NCBI RefSeq assembly: GCF_004327985.1
Contig: NZ_SJDL01000006.1
Span: forward strand, 62,001-126,000
Reading direction: 5' to 3'
From: Marinobacter halodurans
GTDB lineage: Bacteria; Pseudomonadota; Gammaproteobacteria; Pseudomonadales; Oleiphilaceae
Length of the DNA stretch: 64,000 nt
Both the position numbers and the translations under genes were made by a program. The notes beneath the pieces were generated by a model. The model was not told the DNA's origin, did no database searches, and saw only the letters and a program-made list of their open reading frames with translations. Position 1 is the first letter of the stretch. Every line of letters begins with the position of its first letter. Positions 24,707 to 32,869 of the stretch are shown here, one piece after another.

Positions 24707-25063
24707 ATGATCTATCGCGCCGTTGTCGTGCTGGTTGGCCTCGTCCTGGTGGCCGCGCTCTATGGTCTGATCTGGCTGTTGTCCCGGCATTTCCTGCGTC
24801 GTCACGGCGTCGAGGCCGAACTGGCCGATCGCAGCACCGTGCTGGCCACCTGGACCTTCGCGGGCGTGGCGGTCGGGCTGGTCTTCGCCGTATTCGGAGC
24901 CTTTGTGCTGGGCCCCTGGGCCTTTTACCGGACGGCACGGGCGCATGGGGTGGCGGTGTCCGACGCTGCCGCTGTTGGCTGGGGGTTGCTGGTCGTGGCC
25001 GTGAGCCTGGTGCTGGCAGCTGGTGGCCTGTTCGTGCTGCTATGGTCGGTCGGGGCGGTTTGA
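24707..25063 (+). CDS. Small membrane protein, function unknown
   Basis: A 118-residue protein with three hydrophobic segments (residues 3-24, 45-68 and 90-115) separated by a short basic loop RHFLRRHG. No family was recognised. The frame continues upstream, but the ATG at 24707 is the first after the EAL stop and begins directly with a membrane segment; its ribosome site (AAGG, 11 bases away) is weak. It follows the EAL gene by 37 bases and overlaps the convergent LysR gene by 24 bases. Existence is supported mainly by the membrane pattern. Confidence 0.55.
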   Translation: MIYRAVVVLVGLVLVAALYGLIWLLSRHFLRRHGVEAELADRSTVLATWTFAGVAVGLVFAVFGAFVLGPWAFYRTARAHGVAVSDAAAVGWGLLVVAVSLVLAAGGLFVLLWSVGAV

Positions 25064-25948
25064 CGCCACCCGGTGCAGTTGCTCGCGGAACCACAGCAGC
25101 GAGGGCTCCTTCTCGTAGGCCGTGTGCCAGTAAAGGTGTACATTGAGCGCCGGCATGTCGGTCGGCAGGGGCAGTACCCGGACCTTGGCCTGCTGTTCGA
25201 TCATGCGGGCATAGGTCTCCGGCATGGTCACCAGCAGATCGGTATTCTCGGCCACCCGGCAGGCGGCGTAGTAGTGCTGGCAGCGCAGGGCGATGCGACG
25301 ATGGACACCCTGGCGCGAGAGCTCGAAGTCCTCGATACCCGGGCCTTCGGTGCGTGACGACACCAGCACATGGCGGGCGGCCAGGTACTGTTCCATCGTC
25401 AGCCCGTTTTCAATGCCCGGATGGTGCTCCCCGGCGATCACCACCAGTTGGTCCTTGCGCAGCAGCTCGTGGGACGTCTGGTTACTCACCGGCAGCAGCA
25501 CGTCCACCGCGAAATCCAGTTTGCCCGAGGCCAGTTGCGTCTCCATTTCCCGGCGGGCGATACGCTGGCTGACCACCTCGATTTCCGGATAGCTTGTCAG
25601 GTTCTTCATCAGTTGGGGCAGGAAGGTAGATTCCAGGATGTCCCGCAGTCCCAGGGAAAACGTCTTGTGCTGGCGCGCCGGGTCGAAGGCGTGGAACTGG
25701 TTCACCGCGCTCTGGATCTGGGTCAGCCCCGGCCGCATGGTTTCGGCAAAGCGCCGGGCCAGTGGCGTGGGCACCATCTGGTTGCCCTGGCGGGTGAACA
25801 GCGGATCGTTGAAATGATCCCGCAGGCGCGACAGCGAGTGGCTCACCGCCGGCTGGGTCAGGTGCAGCGCGCGGGCGGCACGGGTCAGGCTGCCTTCCCG
25901 GAAGATGGTGTCGAACACGTGGAGCAGGTTCAGGTCGAGGCGGTTCAT
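25040..25948 (-). CDS. LysR-family transcriptional regulator
   Basis: A 302-residue LTTR. The N-terminal helix-turn-helix is typical: LNLLHVFDTIFREGSLTRAARALHLTQPAVSHSLSRLRDHFNDPLF. A periplasmic-binding-like effector domain fills about residues 90-290. It is divergent from the acyl-CoA dehydrogenase operon, so it probably controls that operon. A palindrome with T-N11-A character lies in the gap at 25973-25991. The effector is unknown. Confidence 0.92.
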   Translation of the reverse strand: MNRLDLNLLHVFDTIFREGSLTRAARALHLTQPAVSHSLSRLRDHFNDPLFTRQGNQMVPTPLARRFAETMRPGLTQIQSAVNQFHAFDPARQHKTFSLGLRDILESTFLPQLMKNLTSYPEIEVVSQRIARREMETQLASGKLDFAVDVLLPVSNQTSHELLRKDQLVVIAGEHHPGIENGLTMEQYLAARHVLVSSRTEGPGIEDFELSRQGVHRRIALRCQHYYAACRVAENTDLLVTMPETYARMIEQQAKVRVLPLPTDMPALNVHLYWHTAYEKEPSLLWFREQLHRVASNRPDRP

Positions 25949-25972
25949 TGCAATGTCCCGGACGGTAAAAAG

Positions 25973-25991
25973 ATATAAATGCAGTTTATAT
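25973..25991. promoter_or_regulatory. Candidate LysR operator between regulator and operon
   Basis: ATATAAA-TGCAG-TTTATAT is a perfect 7-bp dyad with a five-base centre and includes a T-N11-A core. It sits 25 bases before the LysR start and 161 bases before the acyl-CoA dehydrogenase ATG, the usual place for a LysR recognition site that also gives autorepression. Confidence 0.5.
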
Positions 25992-26151
25992 TAAATGATA
26001 AGAATAATTCAGTGGTCTAATTCGGTGTTCCAAAAGTAGACTGCGGCTACGCTTGAGAGGAACGGTGGGACCCCGATGGGGGCCGGTCGTTCCGGGAGGC
26101 CTTCTGGATGGCCTTCTTTCGATTGTCACGTGTCGCCCGGGAGTGATCGCT

Positions 26152-27360
26152 ATGGACTTTACCCCTTCAGAGAAAGGCCAGGACTACCTGAACCGCGTCA
26201 AGGCGTTCATCCGCGATGAGATCCAGCCTATCGAGGCGGATTACCACGCCGAGATGGCCAGGCTCGACAACCGCTGGGTGGAACTGCCGGTCATTGCCGA
26301 GCTGAAAGCCAAGGCCCGCGAGCAGGGCCTGTGGAATCTGTTCTTCCCGGACGAGGAGCACGGCTGTGGCCTGCTCAACTCTGACTATGCCCTGATTGCC
26401 GAAGAGACCGGTAAAAGTTTTATCGCCCCGGAGATCTTCAACTGCAACGCGCCGGATACCGGCAACATGGAAGTGCTGATCCACTACGGGTCCGAGGAGC
26501 AGAAAGCACAGTGGCTGCCGCGCCTGCTCAGCGGCGAGATCCGCTCCGCCTTCTGTATGACCGAGCCGGCCGTGGCGTCGTCCGATGCCACCAACATGTC
26601 GGCAACGGCGGTTGTGGAAGGGGACGAGGTGGTCCTCAACGGTCGCAAGTGGTGGAGCACCGGCATCGGTCATCCTAAGTGCGAGATGATCATCTTTATG
26701 GGGCTGAGCGATCCGGAAGCGCCCAAGCATCGCCAGCACTCCATGGTCCTGGTACCGAAGAACACGCCGGGCGTCAAAGTCGAGCGCATGCTGCCGGTGT
26801 TTGGGTCCTACGACGAGCCCTACGGCCACGGTGAAGTCAGCTTCGACAACGTGCGCCTGCCCAAGAGCGCCATCATTGCCGGACCGGGCCGCGGGTTCGA
26901 GATCGCCCAGGGCCGACTGGGGCCGGGCCGGGTGCATCATTGCATGCGGGCCATCGGTGCCGCGGAACGCACCCTGGAGTTGCTGATCAAACGGGCCATG
27001 AGCCGGGAAGCCTTTGGCAAGCCGCTGGCCAGGCTCGGCGGCAACCCGGACATCATTGCCAACGCCCGCATGTCGATCGAGCAGGCCCGGTTGCTGACGC
27101 TCAAATGTGCGTGGCTGCTGGATACCAAAGGCATCATGGGCGCGCTGAGCGAAGTCGCCATGATCAAGGCGGTGATCCCGCAGATGCTGCAGACCATCGT
27201 CGACAACGCCATCCAGATCCACGGCGGCGCCGGTGTCAGCGACGACGATTTCCCGCTGACCCAGCTGTTTGCCTATGCCCGGGTGCTGCGTCTGGCGGAC
27301 GGGCCGGATGAAGTACACCGTGGTACGGTGGCCAAACTGGAACTCAAGAAATACGCCTGA
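26152..27360 (+). CDS. ACAD10/11-like acyl-CoA dehydrogenase
   Basis: A 402-residue flavoprotein of the acyl-CoA dehydrogenase fold. Family elements are FCMTEPAVASSDATN, WWSTGIGHPKCEM, HGGAGVSDDDFPL and a C-terminal RVLRLADGPDEVHRG. That last motif, with Asp where most family members have the catalytic Glu of the EGTNE loop, is the pattern I know from ACAD10/ACAD11. Those enzymes act on 4-phosphorylated acyl-CoAs made by a kinase domain, in breakdown of 4-hydroxy fatty acids. Here the kinase is the separate gene at 28296. The ATG at 26152 has GGGAG eight bases upstream; an earlier start at 26053 is in frame but poor. Confidence 0.88.
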   Translation: MDFTPSEKGQDYLNRVKAFIRDEIQPIEADYHAEMARLDNRWVELPVIAELKAKAREQGLWNLFFPDEEHGCGLLNSDYALIAEETGKSFIAPEIFNCNAPDTGNMEVLIHYGSEEQKAQWLPRLLSGEIRSAFCMTEPAVASSDATNMSATAVVEGDEVVLNGRKWWSTGIGHPKCEMIIFMGLSDPEAPKHRQHSMVLVPKNTPGVKVERMLPVFGSYDEPYGHGEVSFDNVRLPKSAIIAGPGRGFEIAQGRLGPGRVHHCMRAIGAAERTLELLIKRAMSREAFGKPLARLGGNPDIIANARMSIEQARLLTLKCAWLLDTKGIMGALSEVAMIKAVIPQMLQTIVDNAIQIHGGAGVSDDDFPLTQLFAYARVLRLADGPDEVHRGTVAKLELKKYA

Positions 27361-27383
27361 AGCCTGATCCGGATCCACAAGAA

Positions 27384-27410
27384 GCCCCGGCCATAATCGT
27401 GGTACGGGGC
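27384..27410 (+). terminator. Intra-operon hairpin
   Basis: GCCCCG and CGGGGC pair around a 15-base loop followed by CTTTC, between the acyl-CoA dehydrogenase and SDR genes. It is probably a weak attenuator or mRNA processing/stability element rather than a full terminator. Confidence 0.35.
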
Positions 27411-27445
27411 CTTTCAGCGCTTCAGCACAACAACAGGACACCAGC

Positions 27446-28261
27446 ATGACAAAACGCGTTTTTATCACCGGCGGAGCCAGCGGTCTGGGGCGCGCCATCG
27501 CCCTGCGTTACGCCCGCGAAGGCGCCCGCGTCTGTATCGGCGATATCAATCCCGAGCAGGGCGCTGTGGTTGAGGAAGAGATCCGACAGGCGGGGGGCGA
27601 AGGCCTGTTCGTGACCTGCGACGTACGCCGTATTGCCGACCTGGACCAGGTGCGGGACCAGTTGGAAACGCAGTGGGGCGGCGTGGACATTGTGGTCAAC
27701 AACGCCGGGGTGGCATCCAGCGGCAGTATCGAGGGGACGACGCTGACCGACTGGGAGTGGATCCTGGACATCAACATCATGGGCGTGGTGCGTGGCTGCA
27801 AGGCCTTCACGCCGCTGTTCAAGAAGCAGCAGCAGGGAACCTTCATCAACATCGCGTCCATGGCGGGCCTGATGCTGGCGCCGCTGATGAGCAGCTACAA
27901 CGTCTCCAAGGCTGGCGTGATCGCGCTGTCCGAAACGTTGAGCATGGAACTTCGTGACGACGGCATCCGCGTGAGCTGCGTGTGCCCGGCCTTCTTCCCA
28001 ACCAACCTGACCGACTCCATGCGCTCGGAAAAGGCGGGCATGGACGACAACGTCAAGAAGCTGATGAAGCGTTCCGGCATTACCGCGGACGATGTGGCGG
28101 AAGACATTTACCGGGCCGAGTCCAACGGTGATTTCTGGGTGCTGCCCCACGTGAAGGAGCGCCGCCTGTGGATGATCAAGCGCCACGCGCCCTGGGCGTT
28201 CGACTGGCTGATGCACCAGGAAAGCAAACGCTGGATGCGCAAGTTCGGCGGTGCCGCATAA
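27446..28261 (+). CDS. Short-chain dehydrogenase/reductase (SDR)
   Basis: A 271-residue classical SDR. The nucleotide motif is TGGASGLGRAIA, with VNNAGVAS, an IASMAG serine region and the catalytic YNVSK. DINPEQ after beta-2 suggests NAD preference (Asp at the ribose position). The C-terminal extension ends KRWMRKFGGAA. It is the second gene of the ACAD10/11-like operon and may oxidise a hydroxyacyl intermediate (inference). Its end overlaps the upstream extension of the kinase frame but not the chosen kinase start. Confidence 0.9.
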   Translation: MTKRVFITGGASGLGRAIALRYAREGARVCIGDINPEQGAVVEEEIRQAGGEGLFVTCDVRRIADLDQVRDQLETQWGGVDIVVNNAGVASSGSIEGTTLTDWEWILDINIMGVVRGCKAFTPLFKKQQQGTFINIASMAGLMLAPLMSSYNVSKAGVIALSETLSMELRDDGIRVSCVCPAFFPTNLTDSMRSEKAGMDDNVKKLMKRSGITADDVAEDIYRAESNGDFWVLPHVKERRLWMIKRHAPWAFDWLMHQESKRWMRKFGGAA

Positions 28262-28295
28262 CAGACACTTCCGCGTTGGGGAGGACGTGAATCAC

Positions 28296-29360
28296 ATGAC
28301 ACAGATTGACCAGGCGGTCGACATCCGCGCAGGCGAAGAACTCGATGCGGCGGCGGTGGACCGTTTCATGAAGCAGGCGTTGCCGGAACTGGACGGCCAG
28401 CCCGACATCCGCCAGTACCCGGGCGGGGCCTCCAACCTGACCTACCAGGTGGATTACGGCGACCGCTCGTTCGTACTGCGTCGCCCGCCGTTTGGGCACA
28501 TCGCCAAATCGGCCCACGACATGCTGCGGGAAGCCCGGGTCATGAAGGCCCTCAAACCGGTCTATCCCTATGTCCCGGAGATCATCGCGATCTGCGAAGA
28601 CCATGACGTGCTGGGTTGCGATTTTTACGTGATGGAGCGCTTCAGGGGCATCATCCTGCGCCAGGATTTCCCGGAGGGTTTCGACCTGTCGCCGGAGGAC
28701 ACCCGGCGCCTGTGCCTGAACGTGATCGACAAACTGGTGGATCTCCATACCGTCGATCCGGTGGCGACCGGACTGGACAGGCTGGGCAAGGGCCCCGGCT
28801 ACGTGCAGCGCCAGATCGGTGGCTGGAGCAACCGTTTCCGCAAGGCGCGCACCGAAGACATAGGCGACTTCGAGGCGGTCATGGGCTGGCTCGACGACAA
28901 GATGCCGGACGACATCGCCCAATGCGTCATCCACAATGATTTCCGCTTCGACAACGTGGTCTTGAACCCGGACAACCCGTTCGAAGTCACCGGCGTCCTG
29001 GACTGGGAAATGGCCACCATCGGCGATCCGCTGATGGACCTGGGCAACAGCCTGGCCTACTGGATCCAGGCGGACGACGAGCAGCCATTCCAGATCCTGC
29101 GACGCCAGCCCACCCACCGTCCGGGCATGCTGACCCGCGACGAAGTGGTCGAGTACTACATGGACCGTTCGGGCTACCGGGCCGAGCGTTTCGACTTCTA
29201 CGAAATCTATGGCCTGTTCCGGCTGGCGGTGATCATCCAGCAGATCTACTACCGCTTCTACCACGGCCAGACCCAGGACAAGCGCTTTGCCATGTTCGGC
29301 CAAGCGGCCAACTATCTGGAGAAGCGCTGCCTGCGGCGGATCGAAGCGAGTGACCTGTAA
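28296..29360 (+). CDS. ACAD10/11-type phosphotransferase (APH-fold kinase)
   Basis: A 354-residue APH-like kinase. The glycine-rich start is RQYPGGASNLTYQVDYGDRS with VLRRPP, the alpha-C region has HDMLREARVMKAL, the catalytic loop is HNDFRFDN (residues 213-220) and the metal loop LDWEMATIGDP (235-245). This is the pattern of the N-terminal kinase domain of ACAD10/11 and of LvaA-type enzymes, which phosphorylate 4-hydroxyacyl-CoA. The neighbouring acyl-CoA dehydrogenase completes the pair as two genes rather than one fusion. The chosen ATG has GGAGG 11 bases upstream; a GTG at 28287 is an alternative. The last base of its stop is the first base of the next start. Confidence 0.87.
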   Translation: MTQIDQAVDIRAGEELDAAAVDRFMKQALPELDGQPDIRQYPGGASNLTYQVDYGDRSFVLRRPPFGHIAKSAHDMLREARVMKALKPVYPYVPEIIAICEDHDVLGCDFYVMERFRGIILRQDFPEGFDLSPEDTRRLCLNVIDKLVDLHTVDPVATGLDRLGKGPGYVQRQIGGWSNRFRKARTEDIGDFEAVMGWLDDKMPDDIAQCVIHNDFRFDNVVLNPDNPFEVTGVLDWEMATIGDPLMDLGNSLAYWIQADDEQPFQILRRQPTHRPGMLTRDEVVEYYMDRSGYRAERFDFYEIYGLFRLAVIIQQIYYRFYHGQTQDKRFAMFGQAANYLEKRCLRRIEASDL

Positions 29361-30049
29361 TGGCGACGCTCTACCTGATCCGTCACGGCCAGGCCAGCTT
29401 CGGCAAGGCGAACTACGACCAGCTGTCCGACACGGGCTGGGAGCAGGGCCGCGTGCTGGGGCGCTGGCTGGCGGACAAGGTGACACCCACGGCGGTGTTC
29501 AGCGGCGATCTGCAACGCCACCAGGAAACCGTGGCGGCAATCACCGAGGGTTACGGTCAGGCATTGCCGGACCTGCAGATGAACGCCGGATTCAACGAGT
29601 TCGACCACGAAGCCGTGGTGCACGCCTTCAAACCGGAGTGGGCCGACCGTGAGGTGATGGCCCGCGACCTGGCACAGCATCCCAAACCGGCCAGGGCCTT
29701 CCAACTGGCGTTTGTCGAGGCCGTCCAGCGCTGGGTCAGTGGAGATTATGCATCGGAGTACGCGGAAAGCTGGGCGGATTTCCAGACCCGGGTGCTGGCG
29801 GCACTGGACGACGCCATCGCCAACGCGGGTGGCGGCGATGTGCTGGTCGCCAGTTCCGGCGGGCCGATTTCCGTGGCCGTCCAGTCGCTGCTGGGCCTGG
29901 ATGACCGCCGTGCCCTGGCCCTGAACGAAGTCATCACCAACACCAGCGTCACCCGCATCCTGTTCTCCGGCCGGCGCCGCAACCTGGCCGTCTTCAACAA
30001 CTACGCCCATCTCGAAGACGCCGCTCCGGAACTGGTGACGTTCCGCTGA
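29360..30049 (+). CDS. Histidine phosphatase-superfamily protein (second catalytic His replaced)
   Basis: A 229-residue protein with the phosphoglycerate-mutase-like fold. The first catalytic motif is intact (YLIRHGQASFG, RHG), with ATVFSGDLQRH-type Arg region and ALNEVITNTSV. The position of the second histidine, normally in a SHGG-type motif, reads VASSGGPIS, so the canonical His is Ser. I recall this SSGG form in related RHGQAS proteins of proteobacteria, so it may be a clade trait. Activity could be altered. It is in an operon with the kinase (1-base overlap), so it may act on phosphorylated intermediates (inference). Confidence 0.85.
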   Translation: MATLYLIRHGQASFGKANYDQLSDTGWEQGRVLGRWLADKVTPTAVFSGDLQRHQETVAAITEGYGQALPDLQMNAGFNEFDHEAVVHAFKPEWADREVMARDLAQHPKPARAFQLAFVEAVQRWVSGDYASEYAESWADFQTRVLAALDDAIANAGGGDVLVASSGGPISVAVQSLLGLDDRRALALNEVITNTSVTRILFSGRRRNLAVFNNYAHLEDAAPELVTFR

Positions 30050-30085
30050 ACGCGGCGGCTTTTTCAGTCTTTAACGGGAGATCCC

Positions 30086-30856
30086 ATGAGTCAGAACAAC
30101 CTGTTTGACCTGTCCGGCAAAATTGCCCTGGTCACCGGTGCCAGCCGTGGCATCGGCGAAAGCATCGCCCGCTTGCTGGCGGACAACGGCGCCCACGTGA
30201 TCGTCAGCAGCCGCAAGCTGGAAGGCTGCGAGGCCGTGGCCGGCAGCATCCGCGACAACGGCGGCAAGGCCGAGGCCTACGCCTGCCACATCGGCGAAAT
30301 GGAGCAGATCGAAGGCCTCTGGGCCCACATCCGCGAGACCTACGGCAAGCTGGATATCCTGGTGAACAACGCCGCCACCAACCCGCATTTCGGCCCGATC
30401 GAGACCACCGAGCTGGCGGCCTTCCAGAAAACCGTCGACGTAAATATCCGCGGTTACTTCTTCATGTGTGCCGAGGCGGCCAAACTGATGAAAGAGCAGG
30501 GCGGCGGCGCCATTGTCAACGTGGCGTCGGTCAATGGCGTGGCCCCCGGGCATTTCCAGGGCATCTACTCCATCACCAAGGCGGCGGTCATCTCCATGAC
30601 CAAGGCCTATGCCAAGGAACTGGGGCAGCAGAATATCCGCGTCAACGCGCTGCTGCCGGGGCTGACCGACACCAGGTTTGCCAGCGCCCTGACCACCAAC
30701 GACGCCATCAGGAAGCAGGCGCTGATGCACATCCCCATGAACCGCATGGCCAATCCGGACGAAATGGCGGGCACCGTGCTGTATCTGGTGTCCGATGCGT
30801 CCACTTACACTACGGGGACGGCGATCAATGTGGATGGGGGATACCTGACGGTTTGA
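30086..30856 (+). CDS. SDR-family oxidoreductase
   Basis: A 256-residue classical SDR with TGASRGIGESIA, NNAATNPHFG, a NVASVNG serine region and YSITK catalytic Tyr and Lys. The C-terminus has the usual INVDGGYLTV. SSRKLE after beta-2 suggests NADP preference. It resembles DHRS4-type enzymes. It ends the ACAD10/11-like operon; AACGGGAG precedes the ATG. A role in oxidising or reducing the hydroxyacyl chain is inferred from context only. Confidence 0.9.
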   Translation: MSQNNLFDLSGKIALVTGASRGIGESIARLLADNGAHVIVSSRKLEGCEAVAGSIRDNGGKAEAYACHIGEMEQIEGLWAHIRETYGKLDILVNNAATNPHFGPIETTELAAFQKTVDVNIRGYFFMCAEAAKLMKEQGGGAIVNVASVNGVAPGHFQGIYSITKAAVISMTKAYAKELGQQNIRVNALLPGLTDTRFASALTTNDAIRKQALMHIPMNRMANPDEMAGTVLYLVSDASTYTTGTAINVDGGYLTV

Positions 30857-30971
30857 GGTGGACCGGATGACCTGTTTCGAAGGTAGCGTTAACTCGTGAT
30901 TTGATCGGGAAGCGAAGGCAAGGGTATCCATTTGCTTCCCTGCACGAGTTTCATACCGATCCGTTCAGGAA

Positions 30972-30999
30972 ACCGAGGTTCGCCTCAGCGAACCTCGGT
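30972..30999 (-). terminator. Hairpin overlapping the dacB stop codon
   Basis: A perfect 12-bp stem (ACCGAGGTTCGC / GCGAACCTCGGT) with a four-base loop lies over the last codons of dacB; its stop codon (30985-30987) is in the loop and adjoining stem. TTTCC follows on the minus strand. Probably an intrinsic terminator of dacB, though the T-run is short. Confidence 0.6.
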
Positions 31000-32517
31000 C
31001 GACGAATCCATCTGGGCCTTGGAAAAGGCCGTGCCCACCGGCGGTTGCAGATAGAGCGAGTAGAGCACCTTGTCCAGCAGCGCCTGCCCGTTCCAGGCCG
31101 GCGCATGATTCACCAGGCCGACCACCGCCCAGGTGGTGTCGTTGGTGTCCCGCGTGAAACCGGCGATCGACCGCACGTTTTCCAGATAGCCCGTCTTGAT
31201 CCGGCCCAGACCGGCCATACCGGTGTTGCGCAGCCGGCGATGCATGGTACCGTCCATCGCAATCAGCGGCATCGAGGACATCAGGTCGGCGGCATAGGGG
31301 CTCTTCCAGGCCGCCTGCAGGATCTGCGCACCCTGGCGGGCGCTGATACGGCTGTCCCGGGACAGACCGGAACCGTTGTCGATCACCAGACCGTCCGTAT
31401 CCACGCCCTTGCCGGAGAGCCAGGACTTGATTTTCCGGATCCCCGCCTCGCGGTCGTCATCATCCGTCGGCAACCGGTTTTCCGCGCCAATGGCCAACAG
31501 CAACTGGCGGGCCATGACGTTGTTGCTCCACTTGTTGATGTCGCGGACCGTGGTGACCAGGTCCGGCGAGTCGGACGTCATCAGCAGGCGGGTATCGTCC
31601 GGGGTTTCGCCCGTGCGCCAGCGGCCGGTCATCAGCCCGCCCATCTGCGACCACACGGTGCGGATGGTGGCGGCGGTGTAGTCGGCCGCCGGCAGCAGCG
31701 ACATGTATTTGGTGGTCCGGCAGCCCTGTGGCAGACGGCCGGTCACATGAACCGTGACCGTGCCGTCGTCGTGGTACGTCGGGGTCCAGTCGAAGTGATG
31801 GTGCGACGGACAGCGGCCGGCCGGCAGCATTTTCACGTCGTTGTCGATGATGACCGCATTCAGGGCCGGAGTCGTCCAGGCGGTGGTGCCCCGCTCGTCG
31901 GACCGGACCTGGAAATGCATCAGGTTGAAGTTGGTCAGGTAGGGCGAGGGTTGCACCAGGAACGGCGCATGGTCGTTGTCGCCGTTGTCATCGAATGTCG
32001 GCAGGCCGTTGGGCAGGTTGAACACCGTGCCGTCCAGCACCAGGTCGCCGTCGATGGTGTCGATGCCCATGCCGCGCAACTCGGAAAACGCGGACCACAG
32101 CCGCTCGAGTCCCAGGTGCGGATCGCCGGAAAGCGTCACATAGAGGTTGCCCTGCAGCGTATGGCCGACCAGTTGGCCATCGGTGGAGAACCGGGTTTCC
32201 CAGCGGTAGGTGGGGCCGAGGATCTCCAGCGCGCCGAAGGTGGTGACCAGCTTCATGATCGAGCCCGGACTCATGGGCGCATCGGCATTGATGTATTGCG
32301 GCAGACCCGGACCGTTGAGCGGCACGGCGGCCACGCTGATGGCCTGTTCGGTATCCATGGCCCGTACCGTGGCGTCCACGATGTTCTCGGACCACGGCGA
32401 CAGTCGGGGACCGTCGGCCAGGGCAGAACCCGCAGACAGACCGGCAAGCAGTGTCAAAGCAAGGGACAGGGGGCGGACCCGACCACGTTTCCGTTGGAAA
32501 GCGGTTGTGGCTGGCAT
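30985..32517 (-). CDS. dacB: D-alanyl-D-alanine carboxypeptidase/endopeptidase (PBP4, DacB)
   Basis: A 510-residue exported peptidoglycan hydrolase of the PBP4/S13 family, cleaving D-Ala-D-Ala and DD-crosslinks. An N-terminal basic stretch and hydrophobic segment (residues 15-34, ending SALADG) form the signal peptide. The catalytic motifs are SIMK (S86-K89), SNN in INKWSNN, and KTG in GRIKTGYLE. The large insert between the first and second motifs is the S13 mark. No partner gene is adjacent. A hairpin terminator overlaps its stop. Confidence 0.92.
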   Translation of the reverse strand: MPATTAFQRKRGRVRPLSLALTLLAGLSAGSALADGPRLSPWSENIVDATVRAMDTEQAISVAAVPLNGPGLPQYINADAPMSPGSIMKLVTTFGALEILGPTYRWETRFSTDGQLVGHTLQGNLYVTLSGDPHLGLERLWSAFSELRGMGIDTIDGDLVLDGTVFNLPNGLPTFDDNGDNDHAPFLVQPSPYLTNFNLMHFQVRSDERGTTAWTTPALNAVIIDNDVKMLPAGRCPSHHHFDWTPTYHDDGTVTVHVTGRLPQGCRTTKYMSLLPAADYTAATIRTVWSQMGGLMTGRWRTGETPDDTRLLMTSDSPDLVTTVRDINKWSNNVMARQLLLAIGAENRLPTDDDDREAGIRKIKSWLSGKGVDTDGLVIDNGSGLSRDSRISARQGAQILQAAWKSPYAADLMSSMPLIAMDGTMHRRLRNTGMAGLGRIKTGYLENVRSIAGFTRDTNDTTWAVVGLVNHAPAWNGQALLDKVLYSLYLQPPVGTAFSKAQMDSSTEVR

Positions 32518-32869
32518 GTTTGTTCACCCTTGTGGTGTAGCGTCGAGTATCAGCACAAAGCGTTTGGGAGACACTGCGGGAGGCCGGTTATTGTCGCGGC
32601 TTTTCCCAGACTCGCCTTATAAAATAGCCCAGATGGCCTGGTTTCGCCTATGACTGATTTTTATACATAACGTTAATTCTGGCCAGTAAATGCATCTTTT
32701 GGCTCGAAATTGTTGTGAGTTGTAAAGGTTGCGGCAGGGCCGGCTGGAGCGTTCAGGCAATCCAGCCAACGGCAGGGCCCGGGTAATGTGTTGAAATTGC
32801 GATTATTCATGGCAATCGGCGATGCCTGCGCGGCGTCGGCCGATGCACAGACGACAAAGGATCGGACTC
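32518..32869. other. 352-base divergent region
   Basis: Between dacB (minus) and the tandem Grx/GST-N gene (plus). It includes an AT-rich stretch around 32640-32700 likely to hold promoters and a small hairpin GGCTGGA / TCCAGCC at 32742-32748 and 32761-32767. No gene was found. Confidence 0.4.
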
